A stretch of DNA of 6,381 bases from SAR202 cluster bacterium (GCA_030740335.1 JASLXL010000269.1:1-6381), one strand, 5' to 3'. Numbered from the stretch's first letter, positions 1 through 5,668 are shown. Translations and numbers: made by a program. Notes: generated by a model from the letters alone, not told the origin.

Positions 1-23
1 ATGCAGCCTGAAGTGAGGACACA

Positions 24-974
24 ATGCTGAAGACCGCCATTATCGGAGCAGGCAGGCGTGCGCAGGCCGCCCACTACCCGGCCATGAGCCGTCAGGAGGA
101 CCTGTCGATTTCAGCCGTCGTGGAGCTTGACGAAACCCGGATGGGTGAGGTCACAGACCAGTACAGCATCCCTCGAGGCTTTGGGGATTACCACGAGATG
201 CTGGAGGTGGTGGACCCCGAAGCCGTGTACGTCATCATGGGCGAGGAACTGATGGCCTCCATCGCCATCGATATCATGAACGCGGGCAAGCACGTCTTCA
301 TAGAAAAACCTGCAGGTGCAAGCCCTGAAGAGAGCCAGCAACTGCTCGACGCCGCTGTATCCAACGGAGTGCACTGCATGGTGGGCTATCAGAGGCGCTT
401 CTCGGCGACGACCACGGAGTCGATGCGATTAGTCGTCGAGCGCGGAGGTCCCTCCTTGATCATTGGTGAGTTCCACAAACACATGTTGAACGATCCCAAG
501 CCACCACGGACGACGATGTGGAACGACATCTCTCACGCCGTGGACCTAGTTCGCTACATGTCTGGCAGCGAGGCCACCGAGGTTACGGCATTCCGTGACC
601 GCCGTAGCTCTACCTGGACCAACGACTATAACGCCTTGATCCGTTTCGCCAACGGAGCCGTCGGCATCATCACAGCGATGCGCTCTTCGGGCGGCCGGAC
701 GCTGCGGGGCCAGCTGCACGGACTTGGTGTGGGGTGTCATTTCGACATCCCTGAGTTCCTCGAGGTCTACGAAGACGGCGATGGCCCGCGCATACTCACC
801 GGGGCGGAGATTGAGGGCGCAAAGCAGGGCGACAAACTGGCCTACGATGGCACCGTCGCAATGCACCAGCACTTCGCCGAGTGCGTTCGCACCGGGGCCA
901 GGCCGCTGACCGACATTCGCGACGTAATCCACACGTCGCACCTGGTCGCACGCCTCGAGGGCGACGAGCGGTAA
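24..974 (+). CDS. Gfo/Idh/MocA family NAD(P)-dependent oxidoreductase
   Basis: A 316-residue protein, within the usual family length. The N-terminal Rossmann domain (about residues 1-120) opens with a beta strand and the glycine motif IGAGRRAQ (residues 7-14), the family's dinucleotide site. The hallmark EKP is at 94-96, with Lys95 the expected catalytic or cofactor-contacting lysine. GYQRRF follows at 121-126. The C-terminal alpha/beta domain carries the HxxD pair His171/Asp174 (in SHAVD), the usual catalytic pair. Members oxidise or reduce sugars, inositols and related polyols in the cytosol; the substrate here cannot be read from sequence. The ATG at 24 has GAGG at 15-18, five bases upstream. 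The stop (972-974) lies one base from the stop of the converging hydrolase gene. Any upstream operon partner is outside the window. The family call is firm; the reaction is unknown. Confidence 0.93.
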   Translation: MLKTAIIGAGRRAQAAHYPAMSRQEDLSISAVVELDETRMGEVTDQYSIPRGFGDYHEMLEVVDPEAVYVIMGEELMASIAIDIMNAGKHVFIEKPAGASPEESQQLLDAAVSNGVHCMVGYQRRFSATTTESMRLVVERGGPSLIIGEFHKHMLNDPKPPRTTMWNDISHAVDLVRYMSGSEATEVTAFRDRRSSTWTNDYNALIRFANGAVGIITAMRSSGGRTLRGQLHGLGVGCHFDIPEFLEVYEDGDGPRILTGAEIEGAKQGDKLAYDGTVAMHQHFAECVRTGARPLTDIRDVIHTSHLVARLEGDER

Positions 975-975
975 T

Positions 976-1740
976 TCAGGTGGGCGACTCAAGCAGGTCT
1001 CGGCTCAGCATCGACGGGCACCAGTGGCGCTCGATGTACTCGACGACAAGCTCAGTGCCCCGGTCGTGACTTACATAGGGCGCCCGGCCTGGGTTGTACA
1101 TCGTATCGGTCAGGTCCCGCACCAGCACACACCTGATCCCCCAGGCGGTCATCTGTTTGATGGCAAATGACCTGTTGAGGACGCACATGTTCGTGTGCAC
1201 ACCCATGACCAGCAGGTTGGCGATGCCTGAGGCGCGCAGGAAGCTGTAGACCTCCTCGCCATCGTCGGAGATCACGTCGTCCTCGGCGATCTTGATCCCA
1301 GCATGCTGTCGAGTCCATGCCCGTTTCTGAGTCTCGTCGCCGGTGTCGCAGCCTCCATCGGAGTCGTCGATGGGCAAGGGCGGCGGTATCGGCAAGTCCA
1401 GAGGTTCGGGCGTCTCGACACGCGGAGTCTCGGCGATCCTGCGGCGTTGCGGAGTGAAGGCGTAGAACTGCATCGTGTCCGAGGGCGCATGGATCACTTG
1501 CACACCCGCTTTGCGTGCCGAGGCGACGACCTCGTTCATCCGGCCTACCATTGCGTCCACCCGTCGCGCTCCGCCCCTGCACCAGTGGTCGTCCCAGACA
1601 TCGCACAGCAGCAGCGCGGTCTCATCCGCCAGGAACCGCTTCGGTACGATGGCCTGCTCCCAAAAACCATTGCCCCCGCGAGTCACGACCTGCGTCCGCA
1701 GATTCAGATCAAGGTACTTCTTAAAGGTGTCGTGAACCAT
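976..1740 (-). CDS. Isochorismatase-like cysteine hydrolase
   Basis: A 254-residue cytosolic cysteine hydrolase of the isochorismatase-like superfamily, whose members cleave amide, carbamoyl or vinyl-ether bonds (for example nicotinamidases and N-carbamoyl hydrolases). The general-base Asp is in LLLCDVWDDHW (Asp47), and the nucleophile is Cys186 in MGVHTNMCVLN, followed by the conserved small-residue helix. The third triad member, a Lys, is not certain; Lys150 (GIKIAEDD) is the best candidate. The protein is longer than the usual 180-210 residues because of a Pro/Asp-rich stretch (about 105-135) with PIDDSDGGCD. From memory, this stretch and the later DLTDTMYNP motif mark a distinct subfamily seen in Planctomycetes and similar bacteria. 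The ATG at 1740 is preferred over the GTG at 1743 because GAGG lies seven bases upstream. It is the last gene of a probable three-gene operon, 19 bases after the ThuA-like gene. The substrate is unknown. Confidence 0.9.
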   Translation of the reverse strand: MVHDTFKKYLDLNLRTQVVTRGGNGFWEQAIVPKRFLADETALLLCDVWDDHWCRGGARRVDAMVGRMNEVVASARKAGVQVIHAPSDTMQFYAFTPQRRRIAETPRVETPEPLDLPIPPPLPIDDSDGGCDTGDETQKRAWTRQHAGIKIAEDDVISDDGEEVYSFLRASGIANLLVMGVHTNMCVLNRSFAIKQMTAWGIRCVLVRDLTDTMYNPGRAPYVSHDRGTELVVEYIERHWCPSMLSRDLLESPT

Positions 1741-1747
1741 CACTGAG

Positions 1748-1751
1748 CCTC
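1748..1751 (-). promoter_or_regulatory. Ribosome binding site choosing the hydrolase start
   Basis: On the minus strand this reads GAGG. It lies seven bases before the ATG at 1740 but only four before the in-frame GTG at 1743, so ATG is the better start. The site lies in the 19-base gap after the ThuA-like gene. Confidence 0.6.
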
Positions 1752-1759
1752 ACTCACGC

Positions 1760-2410
1760 TCACAAGCGCCCGGCTGCCCACAGCACGCCATTGGAGACCA
1801 GCCTCAAAAAATTGCCCTTCTCGAAATCCTGCTGATGGCCAAGTGACGTGTAGAACACGCGGCCGCCCTCGTGAAGCCGTGTCCATGCTACAGGCTCGGT
1901 GGCATCTTTGGATGTGCCGGTTAGCAGCAGTGTGGTGTCGTCTGCTATGGGGGTGTTCCTATAGAGACTGCCGTGGGTCACGAATCCGTCCACTCCGTCC
2001 AGTACGGGGTGCTGCGCGGCCTCCTCGGACGCGATCTCGACCGTCACCGCAGTACCCGGCTTGAAGTGCATATTGTAGTTGCCGCCCAGTACGTCTTTGT
2101 CGAAAGCGAGCCAGTTCTGGAAGCCGTGGCTTGCTGTCCTGACGCCGACGACAGGCCTCCCCGCAGCGCAGTATTTCTGAAGCCTGTCCAGCTCCGCACC
2201 CGAGGTGTTGAGCCTGCGGCTGAACAGCAGCAGCACATCGGCGTCGTCGAGGGCCGCAAGCGACTGCTCGTCGTCCTCGGTGCTGAACACGACCGTCGTG
2301 GTCTCCATTCCGTACTCGTCCCGAACGTGCATGTCGAACACCTGCAACGAGCTCTCGGAGTCGTACTCGAACGACCCGGACAGCATGCACAGCTTCAACG
2401 AAGATGCCAT
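1760..2410 (-). CDS. ThuA-like (trehalose-utilisation type) domain protein
   Basis: A 216-residue protein that is almost entirely a ThuA-like domain, a class I glutamine amidotransferase-like fold. An opening strand (LKLCMLSGSFEYDS, from residue 5) leads to DADVLLLFSRR (56-66). The VGVRTASHGFQNW segment (88-100) sits where true amidotransferases have the nucleophile elbow. The closing signature is GRVFYTSLGHQQDF..GNFLRLVSNGVLWAAGR (about 183-215). There is no Cys at the elbow, as is normal for ThuA, so it is not expected to be a glutaminase. The family's biochemistry is poorly known; members lie beside sugar dehydrogenases and are linked to processing of oxidised sugars. A strong AAGGAG at 2419-2424 lies eight bases before the ATG. 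It sits between the SDR and the hydrolase with gaps of 23 and 19 bases, so co-transcription is likely. The role is inferred from context only. Confidence 0.88.
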   Translation of the reverse strand: MASSLKLCMLSGSFEYDSESSLQVFDMHVRDEYGMETTTVVFSTEDDEQSLAALDDADVLLLFSRRLNTSGAELDRLQKYCAAGRPVVGVRTASHGFQNWLAFDKDVLGGNYNMHFKPGTAVTVEIASEEAAQHPVLDGVDGFVTHGSLYRNTPIADDTTLLLTGTSKDATEPVAWTRLHEGGRVFYTSLGHQQDFEKGNFLRLVSNGVLWAAGRL

Positions 2411-2433
2411 TAACTCGGCTCCTTCTTCGGAGA

Positions 2434-3207
2434 TTATCGCGCCGTCCAGCCCGCGTCAATGGAGATGGCAGCGCCCGTGATGGACCGTGCACCTTCAGAT
2501 GCGAGATACAGGGCCAGACTGGCAATCTCGTCCGGCTCGACCAGCCTCTTGATGGCTGCCGGCTCCAGCATCACCTTCTCGATGACGTCTGACTCGCTGA
2601 TGCCGCGCGTCCGGGCCTGGTCCGCGACTTGGCCACGCGTGAGGGGCGTGTTGGAGTAGCCCGGGCAGATCGCGTTGACCGTTATCCCGAATTCGCCCAG
2701 CTCGAGTGCCGCGGTGCGCGTCAGGCCCACGAGGCCGTGTTTGGCGGAGACGTAGGCCGACTTGAACGGGCTCGCGACCAGGCCGTGTATCGAAGAGAGG
2801 TTTATGATCCGCCCCCAAGCACGCTCCTTCATGCCAGGGACGACGTACTTCGTAAGCTGAAACGGCGCGACGAGCATGATCTGGACCAGCCGCGCCCAAT
2901 CGTCGTCCGGGAACTCCTCCACTGGCGCGATGTGCTGTAGCCCGGCGTTGTTGACCAGGATGTCCACGCCGCCTTCGCTCTCGATGGCCTCTCGGCAAAG
3001 CTCCCTGGTCGTCTCCATGTCCGAAAGGTCTGCCAAGATAAAACTGCCGCCGACCTCTTCGGCCACCTCCCGGCCACTCTCCCGCGCATCGGTGATCACG
3101 ACTCGTGCTCCGGCATCCGTATATTTGTTTGCGATGGCCCGGCCAAAGCCGCCACCACCGCCGGTGATCAAGGCTACCTTGCCCCTCAGGCTTGTTTCAG
3201 GACTCAT
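2434..3207 (-). CDS. D-3-hydroxybutyrate dehydrogenase-like SDR
   Basis: A 257-residue classical short-chain dehydrogenase most like bacterial 3-hydroxybutyrate dehydrogenase (BdhA type), which interconverts D-3-hydroxybutyrate and acetoacetate with NAD in the cytosol. The cofactor motif TGGGGGFG is at 15-22, Asp40 at the end of beta-2 indicates NAD rather than NADP, and NNAG is at 86-89. Catalytic Ser139, Tyr152 and Lys156 are present. Gln91, His141, Lys149, Gln193 and Trp254 match, with a constant offset of three, the carboxylate-binding residues I recall from the Pseudomonas fragi enzyme. The LQHIAPVEEF, HGLVASPFKSAY and RSITGAA..DAGWTA stretches are typical of the family. Oddly, Met111 replaces the Asn of the Asn-Ser-Tyr-Lys tetrad. 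The ATG at 3207 is favoured over the one at 3237 by a well-placed AAGGAG and by the predicted promoter. First gene of the minus-strand operon. A related beta-hydroxyacid could be the true substrate. Confidence 0.9.
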   Translation of the reverse strand: MSPETSLRGKVALITGGGGGFGRAIANKYTDAGARVVITDARESGREVAEEVGGSFILADLSDMETTRELCREAIESEGGVDILVNNAGLQHIAPVEEFPDDDWARLVQIMLVAPFQLTKYVVPGMKERAWGRIINLSSIHGLVASPFKSAYVSAKHGLVGLTRTAALELGEFGITVNAICPGYSNTPLTRGQVADQARTRGISESDVIEKVMLEPAAIKRLVEPDEIASLALYLASEGARSITGAAISIDAGWTAR

Positions 3208-3213
3208 TGCCCG

Positions 3214-3219
3214 CTCCTT
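3214..3219 (-). promoter_or_regulatory. Ribosome binding site choosing the SDR start
   Basis: Minus-strand AAGGAG lies six bases before the ATG at 3207. The in-frame ATG at 3237 would place this site inside the coding sequence, and that extension (MGELSEKERA) is not typical of the family. The start at 3207 is therefore chosen. Confidence 0.75.
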
Positions 3220-3240
3220 TTCCGATAATTCGCCCATGAC

Positions 3241-3268
3241 ATGATACGCGAACGCCGCGCGATTTCAA
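3241..3268 (-). promoter_or_regulatory. Candidate sigma70-type promoter for the SDR operon
   Basis: The minus strand reads TTGAAA (3268-3263), a 16-base spacer, then TATCAT (3246-3241). Both boxes are close to the TTGACA/TATAAT consensus. Transcription would start near 3234, giving a leader of about 27 bases to the ATG at 3207 that contains its AAGGAG. The same start would leave the ATG at 3237 untranscribed. Predicted by eye only. Confidence 0.45.
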
Positions 3269-3282
3269 TGGTCCACTGAGAA

Positions 3283-3288
3283 TATGAT
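3283..3288 (+). promoter_or_regulatory. Candidate -10 box for the HIT gene
   Basis: TATGAT differs from the -10 consensus at one position and lies 32 bases before the ATG at 3321. No good -35 box lies 16-18 bases upstream (GATTTC or CGATTT at best), so this is weak. The upstream bases are shared with the -35 region of the divergent SDR promoter. Confidence 0.25.
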
Positions 3289-3308
3289 AGACTCGCCGCA
3301 CCGTACCT

Positions 3309-3312
3309 GGAG
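3309..3312 (+). promoter_or_regulatory. Ribosome binding site choosing the HIT gene start
   Basis: GGAG lies eight bases before the ATG at 3321. It overlaps the alternative GTG codon at 3312-3314, which would have no ribosome binding site of its own. ATG at 3321 is therefore preferred. Confidence 0.55.
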
Positions 3313-3320
3313 TGAGATTT

Positions 3321-3752
3321 ATGGAGCTTTGGAGACCCTTCGCCAAGACATTCGACGCCGACAACCTAACTCTCTTTCGCACCGAGCACTGGAGCGTGCT
3401 AGTCCGCAAGGGGCAGGTCACGCTCGGAACGCTTGTCCTGGCCGCAAACCGGAACTTCATAAGCGCGTCCGAGTTCACCCAGGATGAACTGATGGAGTTA
3501 CCGCAGATCGTTGGAAGGCTCGAAGCTGCGCTGACCGAGGCTTTCGCCTACAACAAGATCAATTACCTGACACTGATGATGTCAGACAGGCACTACCACT
3601 CCCATGTCGTCCCCCGCTATGAGGACGTTCGCGCATTTGATGGATTGACCTGGGAGGACGCCGACTGGCCGGGCCCTCCAAACGTCGGTGTACCCCTGGC
3701 GAGCAACGACACCCTGATGGCGATCCGCAACCACCTGAAGCAGTACGTCTGA
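3321..3752 (+). CDS. HIT family (histidine triad) protein
   Basis: A 143-residue histidine-triad protein. The triad is H91-Y-H93-S-H95-V-V-P-R, which matches HxHxHxx followed by the PR common in Ap4A-type and galactose-1-phosphate uridylyltransferase-like members. The middle His is the expected nucleophile that forms a nucleotidyl intermediate. Upstream, WSVLVRKGQVTLGTLVLAANR (24-44) forms the strand pair usual in this fold, and NYLTLMMSDR leads into the triad. Family members are cytosolic hydrolases or transferases of dinucleoside polyphosphates or nucleoside phosphoramidates; which applies cannot be told. The last 40 residues (WEDADWPGPP onward) are rich in Trp and Pro and probably close over the active site. 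The gene diverges from the SDR operon across 113 bases. The GTG at 3312 is a less likely start. Nothing suggests a direct tie to its neighbours. Confidence 0.85.
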   Translation: MELWRPFAKTFDADNLTLFRTEHWSVLVRKGQVTLGTLVLAANRNFISASEFTQDELMELPQIVGRLEAALTEAFAYNKINYLTLMMSDRHYHSHVVPRYEDVRAFDGLTWEDADWPGPPNVGVPLASNDTLMAIRNHLKQYV

Positions 3753-3776
3753 GCCAGATCCAATCTGAGGGGACGT
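3745..3776 (+). other. Imperfect hairpin spanning the HIT gene stop codon
   Basis: ACGTC (3745-3749) pairs with GACGT (3772-3776), and inside that CAGAT (3755-3759) pairs with ATCTG (3763-3767) around a CCA loop. The two five-base stems are separated by an unpaired 5/4-base interior loop. No T-run follows, so it is not a canonical terminator; it could protect the 3' end of the mRNA. It may be chance. Confidence 0.3.
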
Positions 3777-3828
3777 CAAGAACGATACCGAGACCCTGCG
3801 AACGGCTCTTTTACGGGCCAACCTTAAG

Positions 3829-3903
3829 ATGAGCAGGTACAACCCTCTGCCCCGGATACTGTGTTTCGACGACTTCGAGTCGGCTAAGCCTCAAATGTAT
3901 TAG
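3829..3903 (+). pseudogene. 24-codon ORF, possible N-terminal gene remnant
   Basis: An ATG-to-TAG ORF encodes MSRYNPLPRILCFDDFESAK followed by four more residues. The first 16 residues read like the start of a normal protein. From memory they resemble uncharacterised proteins that begin with an NPLPRIL..DDFD pattern and run to several hundred residues. After FDDF the likeness stops, a stop codon follows, and the C-rich tract begins at once. No Shine-Dalgarno site precedes the ATG. The likeliest reading is the leftover 5' end of a gene lost by deletion. A chance ORF, or a short leader peptide for the ligase gene, is also possible. The family likeness was recalled, not searched. Confidence 0.3.
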
Positions 3904-3905
3904 CA

Positions 3906-3986
3906 CCCCAAACCCCATACCCGATCCCATCTTCATTCCCAACCAGCCCCCAACCCCTAGCCCCCAGCCCCTTACTCCCTGTACCC
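3906..3986. repeat. C-run tract with minus-strand G-quadruplex motif
   Basis: Eleven runs of three or more C occur in 81 bases: 3906-3909, 3913-3916, 3920-3922, 3926-3928, 3938-3940, 3947-3951, 3954-3957, 3961-3965, 3968-3971, 3977-3979 and 3984-3986. The core 3947-3971, read on the minus strand, is G4-CT-G5-CTA-G4-TT-G5, a near-ideal four-tetrad G-quadruplex motif with loops of 2, 3 and 2 bases. The plus strand could form an i-motif. It ends 23 bases before the ligase ATG, so the G-rich strand is the template for ligase transcription, and the quadruplex would not be in the ligase mRNA. The composition is unlike the flanking genes. The motif is certain; any function is inferred. Confidence 0.7.
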
Positions 3987-3994
3987 TGTGAGTC

Positions 3995-5545
3995 ATGAAC
4001 ATCGTTGGCAAGCGCACACTCCGCTCGACCCTGGAGCAAAAGGTCGATGCCCACCCCGACCGGCCGTTCCTCATATTCGAGGAACAGGACGGCCCTGTGA
4101 GTACCTACAGCTACCTGCAGTTCGACCGGATGGTGAACCGCACGGCAAACGCGCTGCTGGAACTGGGCGTCGGTAAAGGAGACAAGGTACATCTGCACCT
4201 GACCAACTGCCCCGAGTTCCTGTTCCTGTGGTTTGCCACGGCCAAGATCGGTGCGGTGCTGATGCCGACTAACCCATTGTCCCCATCTGACGAGCTTTCA
4301 TATCCTGTACACCACTCCGAGAGCGTAGTGAGCGTCACCCAGCCCGAACTGCTCACCGCGGTCCAGGAGATTCGCGAACGGTGCCCGAACCTGCGTGAAG
4401 TGATAGTGGTGGGCGGAGGTGGCGACGGCGAACACTCGTTTGCGGACCTGATTGACGGCCAATCGACGAAGTTGCGTGACGTCGCGATCGACCCGCTGGA
4501 CGAGGTGGCGATCATGTACACGTCCGGCACTACCAGCAAGCCCAAGGGAGTGCTCGTCACCAACGCCAACTTCGTATACCTGGGCGAGGTGATTTCGAGG
4601 ATCATGGGACTGGGACCCGAAGACCGCCACCTTGTAACATTGCCGTTGTTCCACGCCAATGCCATGTACTACTCCTTCATGACCACGCTAACCGTCGGCG
4701 CCAGCGCTGCGCTGATGTCGCGGTTCAGCGCGTCGCGGTTCATGAAGCAGGCAACACGGCACGGCACTACAGTTACGAGCCTCTTCGCAGCCCCCATGAG
4801 GATGATCCTGGCCCAGCCGGAGCTTCCCACAGACATTCAAAATGTCCTGCGACTTGTGATCTTCGCGCAGAACGTCACACCCGACCAGCTTGCGGAGTGG
4901 GAGCGACGCTTTGCAGCCCCGTTGATGCAGATATACGGCATGACCGAGACCATGGGCCAGCCACTCACGAATCCGCTCCACGGCGTTCGCGACAACATGA
5001 CCATCGGCCTGCCGACTTTGGGCTACGAGTGCCGCGTCGTCGACCCCAACGGCGTCGACGTACCCGAAGGCACGCCGGGCGAGCTACTGGTGCGGGGCAC
5101 ACCGGGCTCTACCATAATGAAGGGATACTTCAAGGACGCCTACTCCACCGCCAGGACCATCAAAGACGGGTGGCTGTATACGGGCGATGTCGTACGCGTG
5201 AACGAGGCTGGCTACTTCGAGTTCGTCGACCGGGCCAAGGACATGATCAAGCGCGCCGGTGAAAACATCGCTGCAGGCGAAGTCGAGGCACTAATCAAGA
5301 CCCACCCGGCAGTGGTGGACACGGCTGTGATAAGCGTCCCAGACCATATGCGGGACGAGTCTATCAAGGCATTTGTCGTACTAAGCGAGGGCGAATCACC
5401 AACCGAGCAAGAGATCATCGACTACTGCGCGGCCCGCCTCTCAAAATTCCGCGTACCCGAGTTCGTCGAATTCCGCACGGAACTTCCTCGCACCTCGGTA
5501 GGCAAGATTCAAAAACAAATCCTCAGAGCGGAGGAAGGGGTCTAG
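3995..5545 (+). CDS. CaiC-like acyl-CoA ligase (AMP-forming)
   Basis: A 516-residue class I adenylate-forming enzyme, nearly the length of E. coli CaiC (crotonobetaine/carnitine-CoA ligase), which it resembles in order and wording, e.g. RTAN..LELGVGKGDKVHLHLTNCPEF near residues 49-75. It should activate a carboxylic acid with ATP and then transfer it to CoA in the cytosol. The phosphate-binding loop is YTSGTTSKPKG (175-185), with Ser where most relatives have Gly, as I recall in CaiC. YGMTE is at 314-318, YTGD at 395-398, the hinge VDRAKDMIKRAGEN at 411-424, and the catalytic Lys504 is in PRTSVGKIQK. All core motifs are intact. No Shine-Dalgarno site precedes the ATG at 3995, and an in-frame TGA at 3989-3991 rules out an earlier start. 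No caiA, caiB, caiD or caiT partners are visible, so the substrate (betaine-type or short-chain acid) is open. Confidence 0.92.
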   Translation: MNIVGKRTLRSTLEQKVDAHPDRPFLIFEEQDGPVSTYSYLQFDRMVNRTANALLELGVGKGDKVHLHLTNCPEFLFLWFATAKIGAVLMPTNPLSPSDELSYPVHHSESVVSVTQPELLTAVQEIRERCPNLREVIVVGGGGDGEHSFADLIDGQSTKLRDVAIDPLDEVAIMYTSGTTSKPKGVLVTNANFVYLGEVISRIMGLGPEDRHLVTLPLFHANAMYYSFMTTLTVGASAALMSRFSASRFMKQATRHGTTVTSLFAAPMRMILAQPELPTDIQNVLRLVIFAQNVTPDQLAEWERRFAAPLMQIYGMTETMGQPLTNPLHGVRDNMTIGLPTLGYECRVVDPNGVDVPEGTPGELLVRGTPGSTIMKGYFKDAYSTARTIKDGWLYTGDVVRVNEAGYFEFVDRAKDMIKRAGENIAAGEVEALIKTHPAVVDTAVISVPDHMRDESIKAFVVLSEGESPTEQEIIDYCAARLSKFRVPEFVEFRTELPRTSVGKIQKQILRAEEGV

Positions 5546-5568
5546 GGTCTGGAAACTGGTCAGGACTC

Positions 5569-5628
5569 AAAAAAAGTGCGTGGCTGTGAGTACGGGGTTC
5601 AGGTTACGAACCACAAGCCGTACACGCG
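5569..5628 (-). terminator. Possible minus-strand terminator for the CocE-like gene
   Basis: Read on the minus strand, an interrupted hairpin is followed by a run of seven T (plus-strand A at 5569-5575). The pairs are 5624-5627 with 5578-5581 (GCGT/ACGC), 5618-5623 with 5590-5595 (CCGTAC/GTACGG) and 5608-5612 with 5596-5600 (GAACC/GGTTC), around a seven-base loop. An eight-base bulge (5582-5589) and a five-base bulge (5613-5617) interrupt it. The outer stem ends two bases from the T-run. It lies about 180 bases past the CocE-like stop, and the bulges weaken the call. Confidence 0.3.
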
Positions 5629-5668
5629 GACGCATGCGATGGACCCAGCCAACCTTGTGTCCGACCGC

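Noticed and set aside
1..30. Frame from base 1 ending at TGA 28-30, overlapping the first gene's start
   Set aside because: It could be the 3' end of an upstream gene, but all three frames have a stop within the first 30 bases and there is too little sequence to choose.
546..992. 148-codon ORF on the minus strand
   Set aside because: It lies antisense to the Gfo/Idh/MocA gene, which has clear family motifs; the translation is Arg/Ala/Val-rich with no recognisable domain.
1303..1746. 147-codon ORF on the plus strand
   Set aside because: Antisense to the isochorismatase-like gene and with no family motif; a by-product of GC-rich coding DNA.
1973..2413. 146-codon ORF on the plus strand
   Set aside because: Antisense to the ThuA-like gene; no domain and no ribosome binding site.
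3208..3237. Ten-residue N-terminal extension of the SDR from the ATG at 3237
   Set aside because: The AAGGAG before the ATG at 3207 and the predicted transcription start near 3234 both favour the shorter form.
2876..3244. 122-codon ORF on the plus strand
   Set aside because: Antisense to the SDR, which has well-ordered motifs; the translation is Ser/Pro-rich low-complexity sequence.
3870..3882. Hairpin CGACT-TCG-AGTCG as a terminator for the HIT gene
   Set aside because: Five base pairs, no T-run and location inside the 24-codon ORF; likely chance.
5590..5623. tRNA-like T-arm (GGTTC, seven-base loop, GAACC)
   Set aside because: The loop lacks the conserved T-loop bases, and no acceptor stem, anticodon arm or CCA-adjacent structure can be built; it is treated as an interrupted hairpin.
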